64,000 nt of DNA from Alopecurus myosuroides. Lineage: Eukaryota; Streptophyta; Magnoliopsida; Poales; Poaceae. The notes below the pieces were generated by a model. It had not been told where the DNA came from. It ran no database searches and saw only the letters and a list, made by a program, of their open reading frames with translations. Numbering within the stretch: the stretch's first letter is position 1; the number at the start of each line of letters is the position of its first letter. Below, piece after piece: positions 43,830 to 57,200 of the stretch. The stretch is from assembly GCA_028641055.1 (NCBI GenBank), contig CM054058.1, positions 89,291,927-89,355,926 on the forward strand. Direction: 5' to 3'. The position numbers and the translations under genes are program-made.

Positions 43830-45100
43830 TCTTCCCAAAAAAAGGGTAGTGAAACCATTTCCAACAAAACATGTAGTTATCTTTCTATAGTCATCAGATA
43901 AGGCAAGAATGTTTTTCCACCAAAAGGAACCTGACTCCACCATAGCATGAGGAACAGACTGATGATAATATGCATCAGTAATGAGTTGAACCCATGGGAT
44001 TTGTTCCTGGTTATAAAATTTATGCAGATGTTTCATTAATTGAGCAGAATTTTGTAATTTCAAATTTAAAACCCCAAGTCCTCCCTTCTTCTTAGGATTG
44101 CACACCATAGACCAAGCTGCAAGAGAATTAGCTTTATCTTTTCCTCTTTTTTGCTCCACAAACAATGTCTCCTTGCTCTGTCAATTACCTCAATAACACC
44201 AGCAGGAATAATCAAAGAGATCATGTATTAAGTTGGTAAAGAGGAAATAACAGAATTCACCAGTACCAACCTATCACCATAAGAAAGGAAAGAAGATGTG
44301 GCACATAATCTTCTTTCAACTCTATCAATAAGAGGAGAAAAATCTTTGATAGTGGGTCTAGTAGTGCCCATGGGCAAACCTAGATAAGTGAAAGGCATAG
44401 ACCCAAGTTGACACTGGAAAAAATCATCCAGAGCAATGGCTTCCTCAGAATCAAGGTTTATAGGAATCATTGAAGATTTGTGGAAATTAACTTTCAATCC
44501 CGTGAAAGCAGCATATGTCAGCAAAATTCCTTTCAACACACTTAATTCTTTTTTACAGGCTGGCATGACAACTATGGTATCATCAGCATATTGTATAATA
44601 GGAAAATATTTTCTGACTGGAATAGGAGAAGAATTCAAACCATCATTATATGCTTTATTGACCAGGCTTTGCAATAAATCAGCACCTTCAACAAATAGAA
44701 GAGGGGAAGTGGATCCCCCTGTCTAACCCCTCTTTTGCAGAGAAATTTCTTGCCAGGAATTCCATTAAGGAGCACAGAGGAAGAACCAGAAGCTAGTATT
44801 TCCTTGACCCAAAGAATAAATAATTCTGGAAAGCCCTTAGCTCTCAAAACTTGTATAATAGCATCATGATCCAGGGTATCAAAAGCTTTCCCAAAATCAA
44901 TTTTGAGGACCCCAATTTTCTTTTTGGATTGCTGGCATTGAAACAAGAATTCAAAGGACCATGCAAGACAATTCTGAATAGTTCTACCCTTTGTGAAACC
45001 ATATTGATTTTCATGAATAGTGTCCCAAATAATGTTCCACATTCTATTTCAATCAGCTTGGTAACGGATTTCAGGAAAGTATTAGTCAAGGATATTGGTT
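43830..45100 (-). pseudogene. LINE reverse transcriptase
   Basis: RT motifs in order: [46 protein letters not shown], then after a frame change FPIIQYADDTIVVMPA (YADD at about 44590-44579) and LTYAAFTGLKVNFHKSS, then FTYLGLPMGTT. The thumb region continues toward 43830 (KGGLGVLNLKLQNSAQLMKH). Frame changes near 45086, 45040, 44690 and 44200 break the ORF. The enzyme would prime reverse transcription from a nick in target DNA. Confidence 0.85.
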
Positions 45101-46660
45101 TGAAATCATTAACTGTCTGGGGGAGTTATTCTTTGGGATGAGTGTGATGTATGAATCATTTATACTCTGCAAGGAGAGATGCCATGAATGAAAATCATTG
45201 CATAATTGAGAGAAGTCATCTTTTGAAATAGCCCAACATTTCTTCACAAATAGGCCATTGAAACCATTAGGCCCTTGTGCTCTATCGGTTTTGAGAGAGT
45301 TCATGACACCAACAATTTCCTCAGAGCCGAAAGGAACAATAAGACACTCCAAATTGGCAGTAGGTTTTATATAATTTGAAAGAGAAAAGTATTGTGTAGT
45401 GGTAATGGAAACACCCATTCTTTTCTTGAAACTAGCCCAGAATGCAGCAGCCTTATGATGATGGTCAATCATGGAGATCCCTTCCTTATTTTTAATCTCA
45501 GCAATAGTATTAAATCTATATCTTTCAGTAGCTTTGGCATGAAAGAATTTAGTATTCTCACCACCTAGTTGCACCCATCTGATGGTACATCTATTTTTCC
45601 AATAAGCAGACTGTGAAAGGAGTAGCTTATTAAGGTGGATTTTGACAATGTTTCTAAAATTGAATTCAGGCCTGCTTAAACTTCTTTCCTCTTCCAAATT
45701 ATCCAAGATCAGTATCACCTTGTTACATTTGGTAATCAAAACCTTTAGATTGGAAAGATTCCTACCCCACCTTTTGAGCTCATGCCTGATATTTTTAAGT
45801 TTTGCAGTAATTGTGGCAGCAATATTATTTCTCTTCACTGGCCATTTCCAAACTCTATCAGTAAGATCCATGAAGCCTATCTGATCGATCCAATGGTTTT
45901 CAAACCTGAATAACTGAGCTTTTGGAATTGTAGTTGAGATGGAGATGACACAAGGAACATGGTCAGAAGTGGACTTAGCAAGTGGCATAACCATAGTATT
46001 TGGGTAATTTAGTGTCCACCATGTGCTTGTAAAATACCAATCTAGCTGCTCAAGAAGGGGCTGGTCTTTCATATTGGACCAAGTAAAAGATCTACCTTCT
46101 AAAAGGAGCTCAATTAGTCCAAGGTGACTAATAATTTCATTAAAAATAAAAATGTCATTCATGTCAGCTCCAGGTTTATATCTATTATCCATAGATCTTA
46201 TAAAATTGAAATCTCCCACCAGTAGCCAATTTTCATGAGGGGGAATTATCAGATCATGAAGCCATTGGAAAAAGATGTCCCTGTCTAAATCTCTACAAGG
46301 GCCATAAACAGTGACCAGAGTCCAAGAGGTAAGATTGTGCTGAGAGGTAAAACACAATTTAATTGCAGATTTATGGCATTCAATCAACTCCCCATCAAAA
46401 ATAGCACTGTTCCAAAGAACAATAATACCACCTGATGCTCCAACAGAGGGGGTGAAAACAAATTTATAAAATCTCTTTGGACAAAAGGATCTAATGAAGC
46501 TGTGATCAAAATCTTCACATTTTGTTTCTTGTAAGCAAACAATAGCACACTGGCTTTCATTAATTTTGTTGTAAACAAGTAGCCTTTTATTTTTGTCATC
46601 AAGTCCCCTGACATTCCAGTCCAACACTTTCCAGTCCAATAATAAATAAGATGTATTATC
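45101..46660 (-). pseudogene. LINE endonuclease and RT N-terminal region
   Basis: The open frame of 46687-45086 carries an AP-type endonuclease: LDWNVRGLDDKNKR at the start, CAIVCLQETKCEDFDHSF with the catalytic Glu, LVTVYGPCRD, ENWLLVGDFNFIRSMDNRYK, GRSFTWSNM and a terminal KSTSDHVPCVISI with Ser-Asp-His. All key residues can be seen. It continues into the linker and RT-0 region (WVQLGGENTKFFHAKATERY) and stops at 45086, where a frame change leads into RT. The endonuclease nicks the target site. Likely start near 46660 or from the continuous upstream reading. Confidence 0.85.
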
Positions 46661-46687
46661 CATTAAATGTAGGTTAAATTGTAGCAT

Positions 46688-46903
46688 GAAGCATGTAACA
46701 GTACCAGCCAGTTACAATAACAATATGGACCACAGGAAAACATTGAAACAGGGGATCATGACTTGGATAATTCAGTAGTAATTCCTCAAAAGAGCCCAGA
46801 TTCAAATGTGATATTACAAAATATAGCACCCAAGAGATATACAAAGATTACAGGAGCTTCCATGGACAAAAATCATTAAAACAAAAGAGGCTTCCTAAGA
46901 TTA
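46688..46903 (-). other. LINE spacer between ORF1 and ORF2
   Basis: About 215 bp without an open frame between the ORF1 stop at 46904 and the start of the ORF2 frame at 46687. This is the expected intergenic spacer of the element. Confidence 0.5.
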
Positions 46904-49579
46904 TTACTTCTTCTTGTCCTTATCAGTATCCTGGACAACATCAAGCTTGTCCACTGTGAGGTCCTCATCTGCAATCTCCAAGGCCCTTCCAACTTGTTGT
47001 AGAACATCAATTGGGGTATGTGGAGTTACTGGAGCACTGTCAGCGGCTGGCCTAGCAGATCTTGGCTTCTTCCTGGGCTGTGGATTGTCCTGCATTGCCA
47101 CAAGTATGAAGCCATTGTGCAAGGCAGCTTGTCTGGTACTTCTTCTAACAGAGGTTTCCACAGAGGGAATGTCCACCTTACTCTTTCTTCCCTTCCTTAA
47201 TTTTAGTTCAGCTGTAGTAGGAGTAGAAAACTCAATGTTCTGACTTAGGTCATTTGGGAGAGGAGCATAATTATCAGGATAATTCTCAAAACATAATCTT
47301 CTAGCAGCTCTCTGAGCCTTGAAAAAACCTTCTGTGAGCTGTAATGTGGAAAATATTCCCTTTGAAAGGAACAGTGGCAGAGGTTATCAAAGAGAAAGGA
47401 CTGGGAGAAAACCCATTTGGCCAGACAGTTGACAGAAACTGTATAGGAACAAATTTCTTCAGAATATTCTCCCATTGCATGGAAGGGGGAGAGCAGGCCC
47501 ATACATATGTGAATTTTGCTGCATCCAAGGCCAGGCAATATTACTAGTAACATGCAGTGGAGCAGAATCATTCTGGACCTCCATCATGTTGACAATAAGC
47601 ACATTTTGATTAAAAGAATTGTCAGAGTCAGTGATAACTGTAGAGTTTGATTCCTGCAAAGGAAGGTGATGGTCCCAATCCCCAACTTGCTCAGCCTCCA
47701 AATCTTGCTGCTGCATCTCATCATCATGCTGTTGATGGGGACATTCTGCCATTGGTTGTAAGTTCCATCCATGTTCAGGGTATTGAGGCAGAACAAAGTT
47801 ACCTAGGTCCTGCTGCAGGTGTCCAGGTAGAGGGTGAGGATTTCCATCAAACGTCATCGGATCCTCATCAGGGGGGAGAACTTCATCGAATTCAGCAGAC
47901 ATAATGTAGCATGGAGCAGTCCATGATTCCCTCACTGCTCCCAATGAACTGAAATTACCAAAACAATATACCGAGGCACCGGCTGTGGTGAAATAAAAGT
48001 AACAAAGATCATAGTCCTGTCAAGGATACCATCGAGATGCTGCAAGTGGTGAAAACGCCCAAAGGGAGCCACTGCATTTGCTAGATCTTTGTCATTGCGA
48101 AAATCAAAACGAACTCCTAGAATCATAATCCATCCAGTACGTGTCCCGATAGCCGATTTGTGCAATTGCGTACGATTATCATGGTTGACAAAACGAACAA
48201 AGACATTCTCCTAAATTTCATATGGTTCGTTATGTACCAGAGCAGAACGGTTAGCAGGACTATGCATCTTAAAAAGACCAGTACCAAAGAGACAAGGTTG
48301 TGTATCCTCTACAACACGCTGCAGGGTTTTCTCAATGTAATCACGAACCTGCTACCTCCAGAATTGTTCTTCCTCTGGCAATTGCTCTGGTTCAACAATG
48401 GCCACGCACAAAACTTCATGAGCACGGGTGGGGGGAACTGCATGCGTATAGAAGGTGCGAGGAAGTCTCGATGGCCCTCCATCAATGATTTGAAAACCCT
48501 ACGGCACCCATCTCGCCGGACTGAGCTCGAACGTCGCCATGGTTTTTGTTGGAGGAACCAAGGAGGGATTGGTTAGGACAGGGGAAGGGGTTTGCCGATA
48601 GGTGGAGGTGGACTTGTCAGGGAGAGGGGGGTGGAATTCTGAACGGCCCCGGCAGGCTTTTGAGTTCTCTCGGTAGGACATGATGGCAGTTTTTTAGGCA
48701 CCCAAATAAGGGATGAATTCCTTTTACCAAAACAATTTCTTTCAATGTGCCCATAGGAGAAACATTTACGACACCTAATATCATTAGAGCAATTATTTTT
48801 GTCGTGTTTCATAGAGAGGCACCTAGCACATTTCCAGAAACGGTAAGCCATGTCATCAATAATTGATTTAAGCCCTTGCTGACCCGTGTCCTCTGGAGGA
48901 GAACTATCTATGTGTTCCAACCTATCAATGGCTGATAAATTTTGATCTGAGACTTGAGTAGCAGTGAAAGATCCAAAAGTGATATCCAAATTCTTGGTAT
49001 TGGGATTCGAGTAACCTTTGCAAGCATCATAACAAATAGAATCCGAGAAAACCAATTTGTTGCTCACTGAATTTGGAGATTTGAGACTAGATCTTGGAAC
49101 AAGTAATTTTAAAGCCTTAGTGTAGGACTTTATTTTTAGTTGGACTAACCAGAATCCACTCCTTGTTACATTCTTCTTGCCAAGATCTAAATTCACTCTT
49201 CCAATGTGGTCCCCCTCTTCCCCAAAGGTTGAAGGAGCATTTAAATTTAGCACATGAGAATTTCTGTAGCTTATAGATATGAAACCCAACCATCCTATTG
49301 GAAACAGTAAAAGAAAAGGTTCTATCATTAACATGAGAAACTTTTAAACTGCCACAAAATCGACCAATTGCAGCCTCCAAAGCAATTGCAACAGAATCTT
49401 CTGTTAGACGAAAACATGCACGTGCAAAAGATACCACCATAATAAAATGCCCAGAATAACAAGTTGGATGCACCGTGGATGAAAAGAGTTTATCAATCTC
49501 TAGAGAAAACTTGAGACCATGAGAAAAATACAACCCCATTGAGATAGAATCATAAACTGCCGAGGCATAAATATCCTCG
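46904..49579 (-). pseudogene. LINE ORF1 (RNA-binding, double zinc knuckle), truncated at its 5' end
   Basis: The 5' part (49579-49117) reads the N-terminal domain usual in plant L1 ORF1 (ALEAAIGRFCGSLKVSHVND, MVGFHIYKLQKFSCAKFKC). At 48860-48700 there are two CCHC knuckles, CARCLSMKHDKNNC and CRKCFSYGHIERNC. A Gln/His/Pro-rich middle (47944-47459) and a C-terminal block at 47176-46904 (VRRSTRQAALHNGFILV) follow; that block matches grass LINE ORF1 C-termini. Frame changes lie near 49125, 48570, 47950 and 47240. The first 35 or so codons of the frame at 49704 belong to the gypsy LTR, not to ORF1. The product would coat LINE RNA. Confidence 0.7.
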
Positions 49580-52500
49580 TGTCGCACCCTGACTTCTAAG
49601 GGATACTCATCGGGCCGAACTGGATAGCAGATGCTTGGATTATGGGGCATAACTTCTCCCACGTCCCAGCTTCCTGGTAGGCCTGCGCTTATGCGCGACA
49701 ACACAAGCCCTGCTATTCCATCGTCGATGTAAACTATCCACTAGAGATCAAAGGCACTACTGTCGACGTACTTCATACCAATCACACATGGTACGTCAAC
49801 AGCGTTAAACGAATGATAATCACAACATATCTCTAAGACACAAAAGATTGAAATAAGGTTGCAAATGGCCTTCACTAAGGCAGAGATAGCAAATACAATC
49901 ATCCAGAGGACACATGTCCCAACATAGCATTCATTACATCAGCGGAAGCAAACAAGGTGTCTGAGTACAGACAAATCCAACAGGCTTAAGAAGCCGGAGA
50001 AAATAAAGAAGACGAAGCCCATCCACGTAGGTCCTGGACCCAGCCCTGGTCCAGCTATCTACTCGTCTGCAGTCTCGTCAAACTCCACGAAGTAGCCATC
50101 CTGGTGGTCATCGTAGCCGTAGTCGTAGTCTGCGTAAACCACAGCCCCAAAGGGGTCAGTACAACAACGTACTGGCAAGCAAGACTCACAGTTCACCAAA
50201 GTGTAACCCGTCAACACCAAGCACAGATGCCTTGGGATCAACAGAGGAAAGGGGGTATAACAGATGCTGCAACTGGCTGCACTAACCAACTACAGAACAT
50301 ACTACAACTTCCGGTGTAACAGAAAGAGATAAGATAGCGTATCGTAACCAACTATAGCTAACCACCAAACAAACCCATCATGGATCTCGCCCCTTATCCA
50401 AAGAAGCAATCCGAGGATAACTCACACAATTGAAATAATGATGGATCAAGTTATTGTGTCAATATGGCTATTACTAGTCAAGTTATCATTAGTTAGGTGT
50501 AAGTTGTTCTGAGTACTTGTTAGCCAGTACTTTCACCAAGTTAACCATAACCGCGGAAAACACGGCTTCTCGAGAAGATTTATCCCTGCAGGGGTGCACC
50601 AATTTGGCCGTACACGTAAGAATATCCCGCCAGGATGGAAATGCACTTCCACCAAGCGAGGCACTCAACACAACTCAACCTTTCTTCGCATCAAGCCCAA
50701 AGCACCACGTGCTGTGCGTGCGCGGCTAATCGAGCCCCCCGAAGAAAAGGAGGACCCTCATAGCACTGGAAGACCACGCCGCCCTAAATGCCGACTACAA
50801 AAGTTCCACCCAAGCCTCGGGTTCGTACCTGCATATGCGTGCAGCAAATGGAAATCCCGAACTAAGTGTGGCGATTTGGACGAGATGCGAATCGAGTCAA
50901 ATTGAGGGGGCGCCCATACACGCTTCCCACATGAGGATAGTGCGCTCATCATGGATCAGTAGACAAGACCCTTTTCCTATTAGGGTCGACACTAGCAGGC
51001 CTCAAAACCACGCCGGGCCTCCTGCCGGTGCCTTAACAGCAAATTATTATTACCTCAAATTAACAGGTTGTTGTTTAACATCGAGCCCCAAAAAAAAATA
51101 AGCAGATATGATAACGGAAAGTAACGGATAACAGACTCGAGCAAACAACCCTAAGCATGCTAGTAAGACACGGGCTCAACCAAAGGGGTGATAGGAGGGG
51201 AGGTGAGGCAATATCATGGTTCAGGGTATCATGTGATAGGTTCGTAACAGAAACAACTACCACTAAGGCTAGCAGAAAAGAACAACGGAAAGTATCGGTA
51301 ACCAATGTTGAAAGGAACACAATGGTTCATGTGAGTGATAACTTGCCTGCAAACTCAGCAGCCGGGTACTGAGCTAGATCCTCAGAAGGGGTGCTGTAAA
51401 GATCGTCTGTCTCAACATCGTCGTCTATTCGAGAAGAAGCAAACAAACAAGACAGAAATATAAACAATCATTATCATGGCATAGTGCACAATCAAAGATG
51501 ATGCATGACAAGTTAATGGTTGCATCAAAATAACTAAGTGACATGGTAACACAATTTAAATGGACCCCTATGCTATTTTGAGTTGCATATGGAAAAGGGT
51601 CCATGACTTAAGTGGGAACAATGATTTACAATTAATTATTATGCGAAAATTGTTAGCATGATGCATGCATGATGATAACAACAAGATAACCACAAATAAC
51701 AATAATAGATGCAAGTGGTAAAAGGATTTAACAAGTTTTGGAAATCATTTATTAAGTTTAGAAATTTTGGGTCACTTAAACATGTCACACAAGTATTTGT
51801 TGTTTTCAACAAGTTAAAGTGTTCAAAACAAATAACAAAGTTTATATTTGAAAAGAACATCAAATTTTAGTTGGATTACATGTTTCAAATATTGAATTTG
51901 GGATTAGGATGAATTTATTATGACTTAAACAATATTAAACAAGTTTTAAATGAATTTAAAACAAGTTTGAATTTAACTGAATTTTTATTTGTTCAAAACA
52001 TAAATTCAAACTCACATTTGAAAAGTTCACACTTTGATGGTTTGAAAACATATTTTGCATGTTCAAAAATATTCTATATTAAGCAAGTTATGATTTTATC
52101 AAACTTAAATGAATTAAACAAGTATTAAATTATTTAGGCAATTTAAATTATTCAAACAATGAAGCAAAATTTATATTTGAATAGGTTATTCAAAATGGTA
52201 TGAAAAACATATTTTATTTGCATTTATTGGATTAATAATGAATTAGTTATGGAATTTAGAAATTTACATTTGAATTATTCCAATTTGAATTTTAAATGCA
52301 TTTGGAATTTGTAAAACAGTACACAAATGGATTATTTGGAAAGATCATTTAATTTGGAACAGAAAACATATATAACTTTTATTTATTGGGGTTATAGATT
52401 AAAAGTTATTAAAGTTTTAGTTTTAGTGTTTAATTCTGCAATTTAAAAAAAAAATTGGAATTAAACAGAAACGTGCTAAACTTTTTATACGCACAGGATA

Positions 52501-54228
52501 ACCCACCCAGACACTGCCAGGGGGGGCCGTTGGGCTCACTGTGCTGGCGTGGCCACTGTGCGGCTGATAGGGGGCCCTCCCTGTCAGCGTGGCGTGGAAG
52601 AAAAAGTTGGGGAAATTCCCGCGAGGGCAGGGGCTCGAACCCTTCACCTCTCGCTCGCTGCGCGTGTTACTGAACCAGATGGGCTGTGCTGCGTTGCTTG
52701 TCAGGTTCAGATACACAGGGAGGATATTGTGTGGCTCGGGGATAACAGTTAACTGACGAACGAATTCTTCCGCGGACTGACGGAGACCGAAAACGGCCGG
52801 CGGCGATCACCGTCGTGCGCGCAGCAGCTGGGGTGCAGATCGGGTGCAAACTCATGCGTACTCGTGCGCGCTACGGAGGGGAACCAGGAGGGGGTGGAAC
52901 GCGTGCTCACCGGGACTTGGCCGCGGAAGCAGGTGCTCGGGGTGGCGCGGCCGGCGACGATGGCGTTGATGGCGGCGACGAAACCGTGGGCCTCCGTGCG
53001 ATCTAGGGTGTCGAAAAGAAAGAGGAGGTGGTGGCGAGTTGATTCCCGAGGCTAGGTGAGGTGGAGGTGGATCATGGTGGTCGCGGTGGTCGGAGGTTTA
53101 GAGGCTTATCGCCGGTGGGGATTCAGAGAGGTGGCAGACGCGATCGTGGCGAGGAAGACGGCGGCGGAGAAGAGGGGACAGGAGCCTAGGGTTAGGTGCT
53201 GCGCCCTAGGGTTCCGTGGGGGTCTTATAGCGCCCGCGGGTGGCTTCTGGCTGTTGGAGCCCGCCGTACGGCGACGTGGCTGGCTCGGATGCCCGCCGTA
53301 CTTGAGACAGAAGGTGGGCACGCGCTTCGAAGCGGTAAGCGAGGGATTAACGGGCTGGGCCGCGCGCTAGGGTAGGTTTAGCTGGGTATGGGCTGGTTAG
53401 GCGTCGCGCGGGCAGGTGTTTCTCCTTTTATTTTTTTTCTGTTTCATTTATTATTTTTTTGCTGAAACAAAAATGGAAGAAAAAGGAGGCTTTTAGGTTA
53501 GCAAAAATTCTAGGAAAATTAGGTTAAGTTATTTAGGTTAAAAGAAAACAACTTTCAAGATTTGTTTTTCAAAAAGTTTGAAAATAAACTGCTGTTTGGA
53601 CAATAAACCAAATTTGAGTGACTTGAATATTTAAAATTACTATTAAAACCAACACTTTAATAAAGTGACACAAAGATTTAATTGGAAATAAAAGGATATC
53701 AAATGTTTTGGTTAATCTTTTTATACTTTCAAACTGGGTTCTGTTTGAAATACATTTGGTTTGAAATGGAGTAATTGGTTAATTATTATAAAAAAAAACA
53801 ACAACTTAATAGGGTGAACCCTATTATTAATTGGATTAAAATTATAATTGTTTGGTGAATTTCATGGATTCAAAATGGGTGCTGATTTGAAGATTTGGTT
53901 TGAATTTGAAAGTGATTTAGAATTAATTGATTGAATTAATTGTTTGATTAAAACCAACAAATTAGTGAGTGATCAACATGGAATAAAATGGAACAAATTG
54001 GTTGTTTTCATTTGTGATTTTTATTCCAAATGTTGTAACAGAGCAAGTATGAGATAACCATTTGAAATTGTTTGAGTTTCATTATGAAAACAAGATAAAA
54101 CAGATGCAAAACAAATAGTAAACAGTATGAAATAACCATTTGAAATTGTTTGAGTTTCATTATGCAATACTTGAATTAAAACAAGAAACAAAACATTCTA
54201 AGGGATATTTCATACTTGGGATGTTACA
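49580..54228 (-). mobile_element. 3' LTR of the Tekay-like gypsy element (4649 bp)
   Basis: Bounded by TGTAACATCCC (54228, element 5' side) and ...GTGCGACA (49580). It is made of unlike blocks: a GC-rich promoter region (52500-53400), an AT-rich stretch (51600-52450) and mixed sequence to 49580. A TATA-like ctataagac lies on the minus strand at 53222-53230. Frames inside it (for example 50059-50289 minus and 53056-53370 plus) lack motifs and are not called as genes. Confidence 0.9.
53218..53234 (-). promoter_or_regulatory. Probable LTR promoter (3' LTR)
   Basis: The minus strand reads gcgctataagacccccac, followed by a leader with aaccctaggg-type and CCGCCG-rich sequence. It lies ~1.0 kb from the LTR start, leaving ~3.6 kb of putative R-U5. 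A donor-like ccggtgagcacg follows ~320 bp downstream (about 52905-52916). Confidence 0.45.
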
Positions 54229-54245
54229 AAACGCCTCCCCTTGAA
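54229..54245 (-). promoter_or_regulatory. Polypurine tract of the gypsy element
   Basis: The minus strand reads caaggggaggcgttt directly before the LTR start TGTAACATCCC, the plus-strand priming site. Confidence 0.75.
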
Positions 54246-54266
54246 GGAATCGCGCCCCGAGATTCC

Positions 54267-57200
54267 TTACTGAGAAGTGAAAAGGTCCGGATACTTCTTG
54301 CGAAGATCCTCTTCGGTCTCCCACGTTGCCTCTTTATCGGAATGATGCGACCACTGCACTTTCAAGAACTTGGTGCTCTTGTTGCGAGTCTTACGCTCGG
54401 TCTCATCGAGAATACGAACAGGGTGCTCCTCATAAGATAGATCATCTTGCAGTTCAATGGAATCATGATCGACTGCACGATCTGGATCTTTGAAACACTT
54501 CTTGAGTTGTGACACGTGGAACACATCGTGCACCTTGGATAGTTTTTCTGGAAGTTCAAGACGATAGGCATTTTCTGCCCGCCTTGAGAGGATGTTGAAA
54601 GGACCAATGTATCTTGGTGCAAGCTTTCCTTTCACACCAAAACGATGAGTGCCTCTGAGGGGAGTTACACGGAGATATGCTTTGTCACCAGGAGCATAGA
54701 TCATATCCCTGTGCTTGCTGTCATAGTAGCTCTTCTGACGAGACTGAGCAATCTTGAGATTGTCACGAATGATACGAACTTTCTCCTCGGCTTCCTTAAC
54801 AATGTCAGGACCTAAGAGTGAACGTTCACCAGCTCCAGACCAATTGATTGGACTCCTGCATCTGCGGCCATAGAGTGCTTCAAATGGTGCCATTCCTAGG
54901 CTTGCCTGGTAGCTGTTGTTGTAGGAGAATTCAGCATATGGAAGGCAATCCTCCCATTTCATGCCAAAGGATAGTCCACATGCTCTGAGCATATCCTCGA
55001 GAATCTGATTGACTCTTTCGACTTGCCCCTGAGACTGAGGGTGATAAGCTGTGATGAACAGAAGTTTGGTGCCCAAAGCTTCTTGAAAACTCTTCCAGAA
55101 ATGAGAAGTGAAGATACTTCCACGGTCTGAGCTTATTTCCAATGGAACACCATGAAGAGGAACAATCTTTGCTGTGTAGAGCTCTGCTAACTGGCTAGCT
55201 GAGATAGTTTCCTTGACAGCAAAGAAGTGAGCTACCTTAGTGAGACGATCAATAACAACGAAGATTGCATCGTTGCCCTTCTTGGACTTTGGAAACCCAG
55301 TAACGAAGTCCATTTCAATCATGTCCCACTTCCACTCAGGAATTTTCAAAGGTTGGAGTAGACCGGCTGTTTTCTGATGGACTGCCTTAACACATTGACA
55401 AACATCGCATTCAGAAACGTATTGAGCAATTTCACGTTTCATGCCAGGCCACCAATACAGTGTCTTAAGATCCTGGTACATCTTTGTACTTCCAGGGTGG
55501 ATGGAAAGAGGAGTTTCATGAGCCTCTTTGAGAATGATATCTTTGAGACTTTGAATCTTAGGAACTGCAATGCGTCCTTCAAAGAACACAGCTCCCTTGT
55601 CATCAACTGAGAAGGACTTGAATTTCTCCTTGCCTTCCTTGATGTGCTCAACCATCTTCTTGATTTCAGTATCACGAAGTTGTTCAGAACGAATCTTGTC
55701 CTCGAGAGTTGGACTGGCTGTCAAGCTAGCAAGATAGCCTTGAGGAACAAGACCAAGGTTCAACTTCTGGAATTCTTCATGAAGTGGAGGTTGGCTTTCC
55801 ATGATCATGAGATTATTGCAATAGGACTTGCGACTGAGAGCATCGGCCATAACATTAGCCTTGCCTGGAGTGTAAGAAATTGTGAGATCAAAGTCTTTAA
55901 TCTTTTCAATCCATCTCCTTTGCCTGAGGTTTAGATCTGGTTGAGTGAAGATGTATTTCAGACTCTTATGATCGGAAAAGATTTCAGTTTTGTTACCCAA
56001 CAAGTATTGTCTCCATTTCTTGAGGGCAAACACAACTGCTGCAAGTTCAAGATCATGTGTGGGATAGTTTTTCTCATGTGGGTTCAACTGACGTGAAGCA
56101 TAAGCTACAACTTGACGTTCTTGCATAAGAACTGCACCTAGACCTTGGAGAGATGCATCGCAGAATATCTGGAAAGGTTTGGTAGTATCTGGGCCAACCA
56201 GAACTGGGGTAGAAGTGAGCTTAGTCTTGAGGAGATTGAAAATCTCATCACACTGTGGAGTCCAAACGAACTTCTTGTCCTTCTTGGTGAGATCAGTGAG
56301 TGGTTTGGCAATCTTGGAAAAGTTTTGGACGAAACGACGGCAATAGCTAGCCAATCCAAGAAAACTTCTGACTTGCTTCACCGTTCTAGGAGGTTTCCAA
56401 TCAACAATTGCTTTAACCTTTTCTGGATCAATGGCTATGCCCTTGGCGGAGATGACATGACCAAGGTAAGCAACTTCTGGAATCCAGAACTCACATTTGG
56501 AGAACTTGGCATATAGACGATGCTCGCGAAGTTTCATGAGAGTGAGACGAAGATGTTCTCCATGCTCTTCCTCGGATTTTGAGTAGACAAGAATGTCATC
56601 GAGATATACCACAACGAACTTGTCGAGGTATTCATGGAAGACAGAATTCATGAGTCTAGAGAATGTCGCCGGTGCATTTGTGAGACCAAAGGACATGACG
56701 GTGTATTCATATAGACCGTACCGAGTGGTGAAAGCTATTTTTGGAATATCTTCCTTTCTGATATTTATTTGATGGTAACCCATCCTCAAGTCCAACTTTG
56801 AGAATATTGAGGCTCCAGCAAGTTGATCAAAAAGATCATCGATACGAGGAATTGGGTATTTGTTCTTGATGGTTTTCTCGTTAAGAGGACGATAGTCCAC
56901 CACGAGTCTCTTTGTTTGATCCTTCTTGGCAACAAACAGAGTTGGGCAACCCCAAGCCGAGGAACTAGGCTGAATGTAGCCTTTCTCCATGTACATATCG
57001 ATTTGCTCCTTCAACAACTTCAGTTCAGGAGGAGCTATCGTGTATGGATGCTTAGACATTGGAGCAGTACCTGGTTCAAGCTCGATCACAAACTCAACTG
57101 CTCTGTCCGGAGGCATCCCTGGCAACTCTTCTGGAAAGACGTCAGGGAATTCACAAACCACCGGAACATTTTCAAGCAGAGGTAGAGGTTTAGCATCCAG

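Larger units (their letters stand above)
43728..49579 (-). mobile_element. LINE (L1-type), main part
   Basis: On the minus strand the order is ORF1 (49579 to 46904), endonuclease (46687 to ~45900), reverse transcriptase (~45200 to 43830) and, beyond the CACTA insertion, zf-RVT (32599 to 31950). This is the plant L1 layout. The 5' end lies outside the window because the gypsy element inserted at 49579/49580 inside ORF1; the rest should appear beyond its far LTR. Several frame changes show that it is not active. Confidence 0.85.

Noticed and set aside
47245..47904. Multiple frames on both strands near the middle of the LINE
   Set aside because: Only the minus frames fit the ORF1 order; plus frames are shadows.
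50059..50289. Short minus-strand ORF MVSAASCSICYTPF in the LTR, conserved at 60539-60769
   Set aside because: Conservation is fully explained by LTR identity; no domain and no translation context.
52815..53370. Plus-strand frames in the GC-rich part of the LTR (also 63297-63852)
   Set aside because: GC-rich composition opens frames on both strands, there are no motifs, and they are antisense to the element promoter.
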